64,000 nucleotides of DNA from positions 32,046 through 96,045 of the forward strand of contig JABCPU010000258.1 in NCBI GenBank assembly GCA_016800925.1, read 5' to 3'. Origin of the DNA: Suillus spraguei. Lineage: Eukaryota > Basidiomycota > Agaricomycetes > Boletales > Suillaceae. The notes under the pieces were generated by a model, which worked only from the letters and a program-made list of their open reading frames with translations, was not told where the DNA came from and searched no databases. Both the position numbers and the translations under genes were made by a program. Shown here piece after piece: positions 32,154 through 44,190 of the stretch; the stretch's first letter is position 1, and each line of letters begins with the position of its first letter.

Positions 32154-33000
32154 ACAACGAGCATTCACGTGTGTATCGTCGTGTTCAACAGTGACTCAGT
32201 GTAAAGTGAAAATGTACAATTAGGCAGTGTAATAGGCAATGTAAGGCGATGTTATTCAAAGTGTCGGTATGAAATCATGTATGCTGTCCATTCAACATAG
32301 ACCATGACTCTTTTCATCCTCAGCTGTGTCACTGTCGAATCTGTCGCCTTGGGTGTCCTTGGTTGCCACAAGCCTTCAGTCTCATCTACCATTATGTTTG
32401 CCTTGAAATGATGATTGTTATCAACCTTCTCGCCACGATTAAAATTGTCAGTTATAAAGGATGAGATAGGGCGTCCGTTAACTGCAGTGGCAGGAGGCAT
32501 TGTGTAATCGCATAAACGATTGTCTGTGATAACGTAGTACAGGCTGTACAACTAATTTCTTTCTCTACAAGTAAGGAAGTGCAATTGCTCTGAATTGATG
32601 GAGAAAGCTGGTTACTATGGCTATATAAGGTGAGGAAGTTATCGGGATATTGTTAGCTGTAGTTTGACATTCTGCTTGGCAGAACCGGCTGGCAGAATGG
32701 CGGACTTCTGCCCACAACACTATGTCTGGGACAACAGGAAGTTTACAAAGGTGCTCCATGACGGAATGAATTCATCGCGAATTTCAAGTTCACGGATTTA
32801 TGTACAGCATAGATAGGTGTCTCCTGGAACCGTTGTTATTGTTCGACGTACCGCGTAGGATAGTCTACCTGGATCGAATCAGGATGGAAGCCTTGATATC
32901 GCAGCCTATCTTATGTAAGACGGTCGTTAAGGGTGGGAAAATGACTTTTTAGGGTCCGCAAAGCCTCTACCCTTTGCATACAACATTTCTATCTTAATTC
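32154..33000. other. 3' flank of epoxide hydrolase copy 1, no gene
   Basis: This flank is repeated behind copies 2 and 3 (GTGTCGGTATGAAATCATG and later blocks). Copy 1 has about 310 bp (near 32411-32720) absent from both others, between blocks that abut there as ATGATGTCTGG. A minus-strand open frame (32252-32551) has no recognised family. Confidence 0.6.
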
Positions 33001-33043
33001 TTCTAATATATCTCTCAACGATGACACCTCTAGTGCGAGCACC

Positions 33044-34181
33044 CTTACCATATTAGATGACTATGCGTTCAAAACCCATCTTCTCACCATGATGAGCGAG
33101 ACTGGACTGGAGACAAACGACCAGCTAAAGCATTATGCAAAAGCCATTCAAAGTTCGGAAGTGGGACATACGCTAACCTCAGTGCACGGGATAAAGACAT
33201 CTAAGATATTGGACGCAATGATGGATGGCGCAGTGGAAGCTGGTTTGTCAAGCGGTCTACGTTATGCAGCGGCCGCAATTATTGTAGCCTATCAAAAGGG
33301 AATAGCGTCCAACACCTCCGCCTCCGACTTAACGAGGTTGGTAGAAGATTGGTTGTTGTTCTTTATCTGGCCTTGTATGTTCTCTTAAGCTGCTACTTAT
33401 GGTAGGTCAGTCAAAAAAGTCGCACACTCTCCACAATCAGAGTCCTCCACACCTCTCTCTGCTTCTGAAGTCGTCGCTGATACTGTGCCCGTGATGTCGC
33501 AAGGTCCTGCATTTCGGAATTTGTTATGCTGCAGCATCTCACCTTATTCTTTGCAGGATGTTCATCTGAAGACCACCTAGATCAGCGAACGAGAAGGTGA
33601 TAAGTGTGTGGTCACCGAACATTTACAAGGGTCCACATCCCCGCAATCCTCCAATCCGTGAAGGATACCTCGAAGCTGCCCATATTCTCCGAGGGTCCAT
33701 AATTCATGAACATTGTGGAAGCAACGTACGTTTTTAGTCGTCAAGTTGCTTTGCCCGTCCACCTGATTGTTCTGCCTCAAATTGAGGGAACAATCAACAT
33801 TATAAATCATTATACTAACCTTCCTGCAAGTATTATGAACGATGCGGCTGGAATCATTGATAGACCAGAAAATGGAATGTTACTTGATTTGGTGATGCAT
33901 CGTCAATTCGACAGCTTTGCGTGGTGCCTACACTCCGTATGGTCATGATTTTGCTGTGAAATTTCAGATACTTACACCCATTATAGGACATCATGCATAA
34001 ATATACAGTGCACTGGTTCGATCATAAGGCGGGGTGGGACCATTTCACGCAAGTTCGATTTCAGGATCACTCTCAAAATGCCATTGCGCTCCCTGACCCC
34101 AGTTTAATTGCGCTTCATTCTGCGGTCGCCCATGTCCTACACCTCAGTGGTGCTGCCAAAGTTATAGACAACGTTCTCTGA
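33044..34181 (+). CDS. HNH nuclease-like protein (fungal PF13391-type), possibly degenerate
   Basis: The readable exons begin with a helical segment (LDDYAFKTHLLTMMSETGLE, start uncertain, near 33053). They continue with KILDAMMDGAVEAGLSSGLR (about 33203-33262), a region encoding a CVVTG-type motif (about 33610-33630) and EAAHILR...EH (about 33672-33716). After an intron come HYTNLPASIMNDAAGIIDR (about 33809-33865), NGMLLDLVMHRQFDSFAWCL (about 33872-33931), and a final exon HKYTVHWFDHKAG to LHLSGAAKVIDNVL with a stop at 34179-34181. The His in AAH, Asn in NGMLL and His in MHRQFD form the H-N-H set. Proteins of this type are common in agaricomycetes; their role is unknown. At least one exon junction does not resolve cleanly. 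Confidence 0.7.
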
Positions 34182-34780
34182 TGAAGGTCATACAGTGCCG
34201 TCTGGAAATCGTGCTAGCAAGGAAGATTTTCGTATCGGACTATCATTGATTGGATTGACGACTAACAAACACCAGTTACCCACAAACCCTCAGGAGATAC
34301 ACCCTTTCCGATAAAACGCGGCAACCAGACTGATATGATATCCTGCCACTCTTTTTGCTAAGGATTACCCTGTACAAGGACACGTTTTGACGATACATTT
34401 ATAGTAGCAATCAGGAATACAATATTGACACAGTCCTGTCTCTCGTTCGCCTCTTGTCTCTTCGCATCCTTACTCGACAACGCCGTGTATAATTGACCGT
34501 GAGTAAAGAGATCCGTTTGAAGTCGAGTACGCTTCATGCTAGCGCCACACGCCAGGTCTTGACAGCCATTAAATGTAGTTGCATACGCGGGTCGCAAGGG
34601 AAATTGTCTTCGATTCATCGCCCGCCAACGATAAACGGTTTTGATGGAACGCCGGGTGACAATCTACGTCACGTGGATTGTCATCATGATTGATCGTTTT
34701 AATACACACTTGCAATCATTGCATCCACTCTATGGTTCTCCCAGCTCTCAAGTCAATTTGTCTGTATCTCTGTAAAACCC
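34182..34780. other. spacer between HNH gene and epoxide hydrolase copy 2
   Basis: No gene recognised. Homology to the upstream part of epoxide hydrolase copy 1 begins at about 34790. Confidence 0.5.
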
Positions 34781-34911
34781 GAATTCGGAGTTGACATGTT
34801 GGGATTATGGTGGAGTCAGCCTGACCAGCAACCGCAGCTGCCAGCTCAATTTCTGATTACTTATATTGAACCACAACTGTACATTAGTTTCTGATCCGCA
34901 CTTTGACCACC

Positions 34912-36497
34912 ATGTCGCCTGAAACTCCTTTCAAAATCAACATCCCTGACGAGAAACTGACCACTCTCCGTGCTAAACTCGAACTCGCAACTCTCCCAGA
35001 TGAACTGAAGGACGCCGGGTGGAAGTATGGCACACCTCTGGTGGATATAAAGCGCCTCGCAGAGAGATGGAGAAACCAGTACGACTGGCGTAAACATGAA
35101 AAAGAAATCAATGAAAAGCTGCCAATGTTTACCCGCAATATTGACGTAGATGGTGTCGACACGCTCAACATTCATTATGTTCACAAGAAGAGCGAGACTG
35201 TTGACGCTATTCCGCTGTTGTTTTGCCACGGATGTAGGTCGTTTCATATGCACGTAAACTAATATCTTCTGACCTCAACCAGGGCCTGGAGGATTCTGGG
35301 AAGTCACGAAGATTTTGCCACTCTCACTGCATCGGCCCCTGAACATCCTAGCTTTCATGTTGTGGCACTTAGTTTGCCTGGTTATGGCTTTTCGGAGGCT
35401 CCCCGCAAACAAGGATTTGGTATTAACCAATATGCTGAGGTAATTACTATTCATTGCACATTCTAAGCTCTTCACATGTTGAATGGCGTACTTAGGTAGC
35501 TCACAAACTCATGATCGCTCTCGGGTACAATGAGTATGGTACGTCGATAAGTTACTGCTATTATCGTCTCCAGTAGATCAACCAATGTTTTTATTTCTCT
35601 TGCAGTTACCCAGGGAGGTGACTGGGGTTGCCTCGTGAGTAATTTTTTTACAAGTAGACACTACGACTTATGTTGATCTATCCTTAGATCACTAGGAAAA
35701 TGGCTTCTGTGTATGGTGGGAGGCACCACAAAGCATGGCACACCAACATACCAATGTATGTCATTTTCTCGCTCAGCACGCCCTCCGATTCATTCTTATT
35801 TATGTAGGGCCAAAGTACCGACCTGGAAATCGCCCCTATTTTCTTGTCTTTCTTGATAACCCCTGGTCTACAGAGGAAAAAGCAGGCATCGAGCGCACCA
35901 AGTGGTTCCACGCCAAAGGACAAGGCTACTCCGCTCAACAGAGCACCCAGCCGCAGACACTCGGTTATGGTCTCACTGATAGCCCTGTTGGCCTGCTTGC
36001 TTGGATCTACGAGAAACTGGTCGTTTGGACAGACAATTACAATTGGTCTGATGATGAAGGTACTAGTAGCAGCAACATCATTTTCATTTTTCCCAATATT
36101 GCTTACCCATTTGAAATAGTACTGACTTGGATCTCATTGTACTGGTTCTCCTGTGCTGGTCCTGCTGCCTCCCTTCGCATTTACTTTGAATTGCGTGAAG
36201 ATTGCGAGGATATAGGCCGAGACCCCACTATTCCTATGGGAGTATCGTTTTTCCCCATGGAGCTCATAGTTTTACCTGCAGCGTGCGCTTCTATCAATCA
36301 ACTTTGTGTTGAAGCTAATATGAGTGTGTAGGTGGCTGCGTAAGTCGTACAACGTTGTCTTCGAGTCCCGTCACAAGACAGGGGGTCATTTTGCTGCCAC
36401 CGAACGGCCAGAAGAACTTGTCCAGGATGTGCGCAAGATGTTCGCGAAGGGGAGCCCTGCATTTGCAATTGTCCCCGGAAGAACTGGATATGCTTGA
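34912..36497 (+). pseudogene. epoxide hydrolase copy 2, eight exons, near-intact
   Basis: Exons can be placed at 34912-35233, 35283-35439, 35496-35538, 35606-35634, 35688-35755, 35808-36059, 36120-36282 and 36332-36497, all with GT-AG borders. Motifs in order are PDELKDAGWKYGTP (EHN domain), HGWPGGFW across intron 1 (oxyanion hole), SLPGYGFSEAP, QGGDWGC (nucleophile Asp), [48 protein letters not shown] and KTGGHFAATERPEEL (catalytic His). About 400 codons is the usual length. One T is missing in exon 2 (CCACTCTCAC against CCACTTCTCAC in copy 1), and the exon 5/6 junction does not keep frame in any copy. I therefore call it a probable pseudogene, though an assembly error in exon 2 would make it the best copy. 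Confidence 0.85.
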
Positions 36498-37089
36498 ACA
36501 ACGAGCATTCACGTGTGTATCGTCGTGTTCAACAGTGACTCAGTGTAAAGTGAAAATGTACAATTAGGCAATGTAATAGGCAATGTAAGGCAATGTTATT
36601 CAAAGTGTCGGTATGAAATCATGTACGCTGTCCATTCAGCATAGACCGTGACTCTCTTCATCCTCAGCTGTGTCGCTGTCGAATCTGTCGCCTTGGGTGT
36701 CCTTGGTTGCTACAAGCCTTCAGCCTCATCTACCATCATGTTTGCCTTTAAATGATGTCTGGGACAACGGGAAGTTTACAAAGGTGCTCCATGACGGTAA
36801 TGAATTCATCGCGAATTTCAAGTTCACGGATTTATGTACAGCATAGCTAGGTATCTCCTGGAACCGTTGTTATTGTTCGACGTACCGTAGAGCCGTATGA
36901 ATAACCCAAATCCCACAGCGACACCTCCCTCATCCACTGGGTCCTGGAGTCCCTTTGACAGACACTGCACTTACCTATTATTTGTATCTACCTTCAAGTT
37001 TCTGTAGCGTCTGGCACCTACTACGATCCTCGCCCTATCTGTAGTACATCATACTTTAATACGCAATCCATCATCACTTAGCATCCGTT
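36498..37089. other. 3' flank of epoxide hydrolase copy 2, no gene
   Basis: To about 36890 it repeats the flanks of copies 1 and 3. Beyond that, nothing recognised. Confidence 0.6.
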
Positions 37090-38017
37090 ATGGCATTACA
37101 TACATACCCTCCCCCTGAACCTCGTACCATCCCACCTCCAACAACACCCTATCGTTCAAGGAGCGTTCTGCACCAGTCCGCTCGACCAAGAAAATGGGAC
37201 GTATGCTCGGCGATATTCCGCGTTTTATCGATGATATTGAAGATCGTGAGTTTATCGTTCTTTTCACTCACCTGGATGATGCTGATCTGAGGTACAGAGT
37301 TTGTCATGGTAACTCCTCCCGGAGCACCCACTCCAGCTGGACCCTCCAAAGAAGACACATGGAGGAGTCGTAAACCGACTCACCTTCCACCGCTTATGAA
37401 GCTCTCTGGTAGCGTTGCCGCCATGGACTCCAGCTCGCCAACTATGCCCCTACGTACTGCGCCTGCACGGCGCGCTAGCATCGTATCAACATCAACCTCC
37501 CCCGGCAAGTCCTCTATTCAAGAACAACTTCTCACTCCATCCAAGGAGGCTGCGCAAAATGGAACGGCTCCGAGGGAGGCTAGGCGATGAGGTTCCAATG
37601 GAAGCCGTTTTTCCATCCACCTCGGCCCCGAAGACAGCTGTCCCACATACCACGATGCCTGAACGCTCGCGGTCTGTACATCCTTCGCATGATGACACCG
37701 TCACATTCTCGATAGATCATCACACCGTCGTCCTGAAAACTTCCACATGAGCGAATCGTCCTCACTCACCTCATTCTCATCGTTCGCACCATTCGCAAAA
37801 ATCCATACATCGCCCGCCGCCATTGCCTATGACTGGGCTACCACCGTTGCCCAAGCCCAAGCGTCCCCTCGTCTCGGACGAAACCAGCCTATTGGGCGTA
37901 AGGGTAAAGGCAGCGGCAGGCTCTAAAATCGGCGGTGCAGACTTCAAGGCTGCAAGACATCCCAAACGGGAGGGTTTCGGTGAAGTAGAGATGGTTGGGT
38001 TCATGGGTGGTTTCTAG
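37090..38017 (+). pseudogene. hypothetical low-complexity Pro/Ser/Arg-rich protein, broken frame
   Basis: ATG 37090 opens MALHTYPPPEPRTIPPPTTP; an intron probably follows (GTGAGT near 37247). The next block, APTPAGPSKEDTWRSRKPTH (about 37324-37383), continues in Ser/Thr/Pro-rich sequence, changes frame near 37500-37560, and runs through VPHTTMPERSRSVHPSHDD. A final basic segment (LPPLPKPKRPLVSDETSLLG, about 37831-37890) ends at 38015-38017. The composition suggests an intrinsically disordered protein. No family is recognised and no enzyme motif is visible. Confidence 0.45.
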
Positions 38018-38598
38018 GTCTCACTCTGGCTCTTGAGCCTCCACCGTGCGCTCATGGTGGATATATGCATATACAGTGCTCCTGCGTGGAGCAATTATGC
38101 GCTTCGGAGATCTTGAGGTCTTGGTGTATCAGTGATTTATGCGAGTTTGGGTATGCTTTTATGCTGTCTGTGTATGCTATCGAATGCTTTCTCATGACAC
38201 CACGCACTGCATACCATGATTGGGCTGGACCCTGTACTGACTGATGACGACGATTTTGTTCTACATTATGTCTGTAGTTTTAATGTTTGCACTTAGTTTC
38301 CAGCAAGTCGTGCGCAATATACTCTTGATTACTACTTACATATTACATTATTGCCCGAAATGTCCAGCTTACACCGACAGGTGGTGTGAATCATCAAACT
38401 GGGAGGGAAGAAAAAACCCGCAAAAGTTTACTCGAGTTTAACTTTATTTACACCAAGTAATTGGACGAGCGAGAGGCTCGGGTCTTCTGGCTGATGCCCT
38501 GCGCGTGACTAACACGTATCCTTATTAATGCCGTGGAGGTCTATGTCCAGCGAGACTCGGTGTTAGGGATTTTATACTAGATAAAGCTTTATAAAGCT
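38018..38598. other. spacer, no gene seen
   Basis: AT-rich, with no convincing coding frame, LTR end or RNA gene. Confidence 0.5.
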
Positions 38599-38599
38599 A

Positions 38600-39487
38600 T
38601 GTTTTTTGTCAGTCAATTTCCTGATGTGGATGACGACGGACGCGGAGAGCAGATAATAATAAAGACAGGCGTAAGTTGGCCCTTAGTGGAGGTGAGGTGG
38701 CACAACTCTGATTCAGGCGAACACTCGGACATCCCACTGATGAGCCACGGAAAGCCACAAACATCTCTTGCATGCATACATCACAACTGCGAGCTAATCA
38801 TACAAACATTCTCCAACAGACGGATTAGGTCTTCCTGTGTTTCGAGACACTTAATCCGTGTCACCACGTATCCTGTCGAATATCCAGTTCTGCGCATCAC
38901 CATATTCTGGAGCTGGCCCAACCAAGATCTAGACGGTGACCCGGTCATAAGTAAACCCAAAAAAAGTCAGCGATGAAAACAAACCGGGGACCAGGGATCG
39001 TCATTTGGGAGAAAGGCCACCTCGTTCACGTTCTTTGGATGGATCCTGCAGATCAATGTGACAAGTGAATTCTCGATGGGATTGGGACCGAAGACCACAC
39101 TCACGTATATTTCACATTCTCCTCACTGGACAACTGGAGGACCTGAGGCTTTGGCCTGCCTACGACTCTGTGAGTCTACAATTTCACTGTTAGCAATCTT
39201 TCGTCTGTTAACGTCAGGTAGACCAACCTCCAGATCCAGCGTAAGGTACGTTTCTAAACCGTCTATAGCGACTTTGAGAGTCGCAATACGGGCAATTGGG
39301 TCCTTGATATCGACGAAGAACTACGGACGTTGATGAACAGGTGAAGAACATCACTGTAATGATGCACGCGTACTTTCTGAGGTGTGTCGCTGCCAACGAA
39401 CTTATAGTTTCTTTCCATGCTGATAAAGCGAGCTGGATACTGGAAATTGCGAATGAAGTAATATCCGGTTTCGATTGGGTTGTTCAT
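38600..39487 (-). pseudogene. possible decayed minus-strand gene with a GYYFIRN start
   Basis: The minus-strand reading from 39487 begins MNNPIETGYYFIRNFQYPAR and FVGSDTPQKVRVHHY, which recalls the N-termini of fungal beta-trefoil (ricin-B-lectin-like) proteins. The frame then shifts into DIKDPIARIATLKVAIDGLE and LDLEVGLPDVNR (about 39320-39220). Further left, stops interrupt. The lectin suggestion is weak and rests on the first 20 residues only. Confidence 0.3.
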
Positions 39488-39640
39488 GGTTGATTTAAGA
39501 TTGTATGGAGTACTGATTGAGAAAGGGTTGAAAGAGACTGACTGCAGCCAGAGGATATGCTGCGACCTTTATACCCTGCTGGAAGCTCCATTGGTAATTT
39601 CAGATAGGTCAAATTCGTATCATTGCGCTCCGTCTGAGTC

Positions 39641-39672
39641 TTGGGATTGGGATTGGGATTGGGATTGGGATT
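39641..39672. repeat. short hexanucleotide repeat (TTGGGA)5
   Basis: Five tandem units in non-coding context. The unit is not the fungal telomere repeat TTAGGG. Confidence 0.85.
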
Positions 39673-39719
39673 ATGACTTCAGGGGTGAGTCAAATGCTTC
39701 CGAATCGCTGTAAGACCGC

Positions 39720-40529
39720 TGCATGTGTCACTGACGTACATGATTCCTCGGCTCGCTTCCTGTTCACTAACTTGAATATTACACACTTCTTCTTACCCCG
39801 CAAGCCCCATTTAAAACAATTGGGTTAGAGTGGCAGAACAACTTGAAACTGGTTCCCCATCACCTTGCCTCCCAATTATCGCACCCGCTGCTCACTCCTG
39901 TGAATATCTGGCATGTGCGTTCCAAGTCAATTCAACGGTGCCTTAGTCTGACAAAACTCATTTTCCTTTGTGTAGTCCAAATACTAACATATCCAAGCGC
40001 TCACTGCGCCCTGAATCGGCCTGTCGCTGTACCACGCTCTGGCATCGACTCATTCACCAGTTCAATATCAACCATGCGAACGCTTCGACGCCCACGCCTA
40101 TGAAGGACCGTTGATCTGTATCAGCATGTAATCTTCACGTTTGTTAATGAAAATTGCCCCGCTGGGGTGACCTACTAGAATCGCTCAGTTGATCTTGAGA
40201 TATATATGTGGATTAAAAGTATTTAGTACTGTGAATTACGAGCAAGAAGTTTGAAGGATCTTATGGTATGTCTTGTATCTCAGCAAAATATTAATTTGCT
40301 ATTTGGTCGTCGTACATGTCATTCCGAACGGCGATCAATTTGCTGGTATCTCGAGGTGATGGTTGGCAGGCGTACTCAAGTTTCTCCAAACCCGGCACTC
40401 CTGAAGTCCGAACGCCCTCACGGCGTTCATAACGAAAAGACCCCAGACTCCACTCGACATGTTCGCTTCAAGCAGTTTATTGTTGCAGCCATTATCGAGC
40501 GGTCTCACCGACGGCACTGTTAATAATGA
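39720..40529. other. spacer, no gene seen
   Basis: Short open frames only, none with a recognised motif. It ends exactly where homology to epoxide hydrolase begins. Confidence 0.5.
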
Positions 40530-41388
40530 AGGTTGCCTCGTGAGTAATTTTTTTACAAGTAGACACTACGACTTATGTTGATCTATCCTTAGATCAGTAG
40601 GAAAATGGCTTCTGTGTATGGTGGGAGGCACCATAAAGCATGGCACACCAACATACCAATGTATGTCATTTTCTCGCTCAGCACGCCCTCCGATTCATTC
40701 TTATTTATGTAGGGCCAAAGTACCGACCTGGAAATCGCCCCTATCTTTCTTGTCTGAAATTCTTGATAACCCCGTGGTCTACAGAGGAAAAAGCAAGCAT
40801 CGAGCGCACCAAAGGACAAGGCTAACAGAGCACTCAGCCGCAGACACTCGGTTACGGTCTCACTGATAGCCCTGTTGGCCTGCTTGCTTGGATCTACGAG
40901 AAACTGGTCGTTTGGACAGACAATTACAATTGGTCTGATGATGAAGGTACTAGTAGCAGCAACATCATTTTCATTTTTCCGGATATTGCTTACCCATTTG
41001 AAATAGTGCAGTGCTGACTTGGATCTCAATGTACTGGTTCTCCCGTGCTGGTCCTGCCGCCTCCCTTCGCATTTACTTTGAATTGCGTGAAGATTGCGAG
41101 GAAATAGGCCGAGACCCCACTATTCCTATAGGAGCATCGTTTTTCCCCAAGGAGCTCATAGTTTTACCTGCAGCGTGCGCTTTTATCAATCAACTTTGTG
41201 TTGAAGCTAATATGAGTGTGTAGGTGGCTGCGTAAGTCGAATAACGTTGTCTTCGAGTCCCGTCACAAGACAGGGGGTCATTTTGCTGCCACCGAACGGC
41301 CAGAAGAGCTTATCCAGGATGTGCGCAAGATGTTCGCGAAAGGAGCCCTGCATTCGCAATTGTCCCCGGAAGAACTGGATATGCTTGA
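40530..41388 (+). pseudogene. epoxide hydrolase copy 3, 5'-truncated
   Basis: Homology starts abruptly at the TGCCTC|GTGAGT exon end, so the EHN domain, oxyanion hole and nucleophile exon are missing. What remains is the HHKAWHTN exon, the YRPGNRPY region with indels (about 40755-40825), the [17 protein letters not shown] exon, AASLRIYFELRED and the GGHFAATERPEEL exon. A 2-bp loss near 41341 shifts the C-terminus past the normal stop. The 3' flank homology extends to about 41815. Confidence 0.85.
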
Positions 41389-41799
41389 ACAACGAGCATT
41401 CACGTGTGTATCGTCATGTTCAACAGTGACTCAGTGTGAATATTGAGTGAAAGTGTACAATTAGGCAATGTAATTCAAAATGTCGGTCTGAAAATCATGT
41501 ATGCTATCCGATCAATATGGACCGTGACTCTCATCATCATCAGTTGTGTCGCTGTCGACTCTGTCCCCTTGAGAGGCATCCTTGGTTGACACGAACCTTC
41601 AGCCTTATCTACCATTGTGTTTGCCTTGAAATGATGTCTGGCACAACAGGAAGTTTACGAAGGTACTCCATGATGGTAATGAATTCATCGCGAACTTGAA
41701 GTTCACGGATTTATGTACAGCATAGCTAGGTATTTCCTGGATCCGTTGTTATTGTTCGACCTACCACATAGGATAGTCTATCTGGATCGAATCATAATG

Positions 41800-44190
41800 G
41801 AGGTTCTGGCATATCGATGAAGCTTACTTTGTATGGACATCAACCTGGACATAGATGTCTGTGTCCCATGGCACTGTAGCCAGGTCCACTGCCAATTCTG
41901 CGACAGAGTATCTATCTTAAGGGATGAAAAAAAATCGGATTTCAAAAAAACAAAGTAGTCTAACATTAGTGAGTAGTGCGGGTTGAACACTGACGTGTCA
42001 TTCCAGCGGATACCTGCGACGATACAACATCCGTGGGACGCGCGTCGTTGGTGATGTGTCCTAGGTACCTTTAATAATAATAAAATGGGGGATTTCGATT
42101 TCGAGCACATACCTCGATATTCTGATTCGACGAAGCAACTTCTTGAAGGTCCACATTCCCATTGTGAACCGCACAATGTTAGCCCATATTCAGAACCAGG
42201 ACAACTGGATAACATTGGATAACTCAGCAGTCTACTCACAGAAATTTTATCGGTGATGCCTTTCGTAAGTTTCTGCATGGTCTGCAGGACTTGACTGTGG
42301 AGCTGGCTCTGGACGAAGAAAGCGTCACATGAATTAATGAACGCTTATCAGTAGTGAGCGAGCCCATAAGACTACATACCGAACTTCCACGAAGTGTTGC
42401 TCGCAGGTTTCTGGAGGAGGATCTGGCCTATGGTCTTCACTCGGAAAATGAAGTAAAATTATAATTTTTGTTTTTACGAGTGGCTAGTTAGTCTAAGTGC
42501 GAAGTGAAGGTGCAGTTGGAAGTATGCGTGCTGAGGGAGGGGACCTCTGACACGACCTACACACTTGACCGTGAGCTTGGACGCATAGCCAAAACGTTGA
42601 CACGGTTATTATAATTATCGGTCATGGGATTGCCGAAGGGCGTCGCCAACGACGGCAATCACCACAGTCATGGTTCAACGGTTGTGCGACAAAAAGCTGG
42701 TAGTATGTTACAAGTCGTTCGAGACACTGAGCAAGATGTTGCTGAGTAGGCATTGGTCAACACAGTTTTTTCAAAAGTTATCTAGTTATCACTCAGCTGC
42801 ACCTCCAAAGGTTCCAACGGTATACTCTACTGAACCCATGACCAGTCCATCTAATGAGGCGAGCCCTTGATAGATGTCTGTAGTACCCGTGGAAGAGATT
42901 GGATGACCTTCCGTGCTCCACATGTTTGCATTCATGTGAATCGACCTAATGTATCTCTTGGGCTTCGGCTAGTAACATCCCCGCGGGATGTCCCTCCCTA
43001 GGCCCCGAGTCTCTAGCGTCTGTCTAGAATGAGCAGATAGACGCCTCCTGGGCGTCGAGTTTGACATATTACCATTGCTTCAGAGCTCCTGCGCATGTTT
43101 CTTCACGATGATCGTCTCGTCAAATACGAGGATTCTTCACTCTGCATGGCTTATCAGTTGACATGTTCGTTCACGCGCGGCATTAAGTCCCCTAAGTTGA
43201 CCTGCTATTTTCGAGGCATTTAATAGCCGCGTACCACGCACTCATGCAATATACCAGTGCATATTCGATCACACAGGATAGGGTGTGTACTAGTGCGCGC
43301 AGAACAAGTCATTATGCGGGGATAACCTTGAAGGTGTCTCCCAGGAGAGGATCTCATCACCACCGCCTACGAAATAAAGAGTGATTAATATAGTTTTGAG
43401 TCAACAGTAGTTTGCAGGACTCAACGACGATGTCATAATGGGCCTCAAACTTCAAGCTTCGAGCTTCAAGTTGGTGTCCAGCTGGAGGGCGGGCCCGGAG
43501 ACTGCCGAGGCTTGCGGGAGACGGTGGCAATGACCCACGGTTACTTGGCCCGTTACGACTCCCATCATCTTATTCCGTTACGAGTGGTCAAGTGACACTG
43601 CTAGGTTCCATTCTATTCACAAAGCAATCGCAAGACCCGCGGCCTATCGAAACCCGTGTTTTGTTCTACGTTGTAATGTTTCCATATTGCACAGCCAGGA
43701 CATATGAGACAGAGCATTTTCAGCTGCCACGTCAAGCTTTTCTTTTGTCCCGGCGGACTACTCCTTGCTTTCATGCTCGGAACCGATGGAAGCCGGAGCT
43801 ATGTTAGGTTTGACGAGCCCCTGTGCCGCAGGAGTTACATCCATAAATGAGTGGCATCGCTAAGGTGCTTCGCCCCGACCATGAAGCATGCCATCGATAC
43901 TCAGACGATCTCGTCGTCGTGAGTTAACCCTCACAAAGTCATTCACGAGCGCGATTCAGGAAAAGGTTCACCCTCTGCAGTAAGTTTACTTTTCCGCGTG
44001 TCATCACTGGCGTCCCCCTGACTATGGTCCAGGCGCTTTCCAGAGTTAACATCCTGCAGTTCACTCATCGTCGATCACACCGATTTTCATCCTTCCTCAC
44101 TATCACCTTCAATTGTAAAATCCCCGGAATTTGCTCGTCCTTCTCTGACATTTTCTCTATACCGTAGTCCGACCTCCAACCTCCAACATC
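41800..44190. other. long spacer, at most fragments
   Basis: On the minus strand 42300-41830 has exon-like pieces (QVLQTMQKLTKGITDKIS followed by GTGAGT near 42240; AVDLATVPWDTDIYVQVDVH near 41890-41835) with splice-like borders, but no family is recognised. On the plus strand 42670-42870 is open without a known motif. Several GC-rich inverted repeats lie near 42975-43060. Confidence 0.4.

Noticed and set aside
32860..32890. tRNA B-box-like GGATCGAATCA
   Set aside because: No A box at the right distance and no cloverleaf stems; it is part of the duplicated epoxide hydrolase flank.
39641..39672. Telomere-like repeat
   Set aside because: The unit is TTGGGA, not TTAGGG, there are only five copies, and they lie in the middle of a contig.
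42961..43070. Structured RNA suggested by GC-rich hairpins
   Set aside because: Simple inverted repeats only; no tRNA, 5S or snRNA boxes found.
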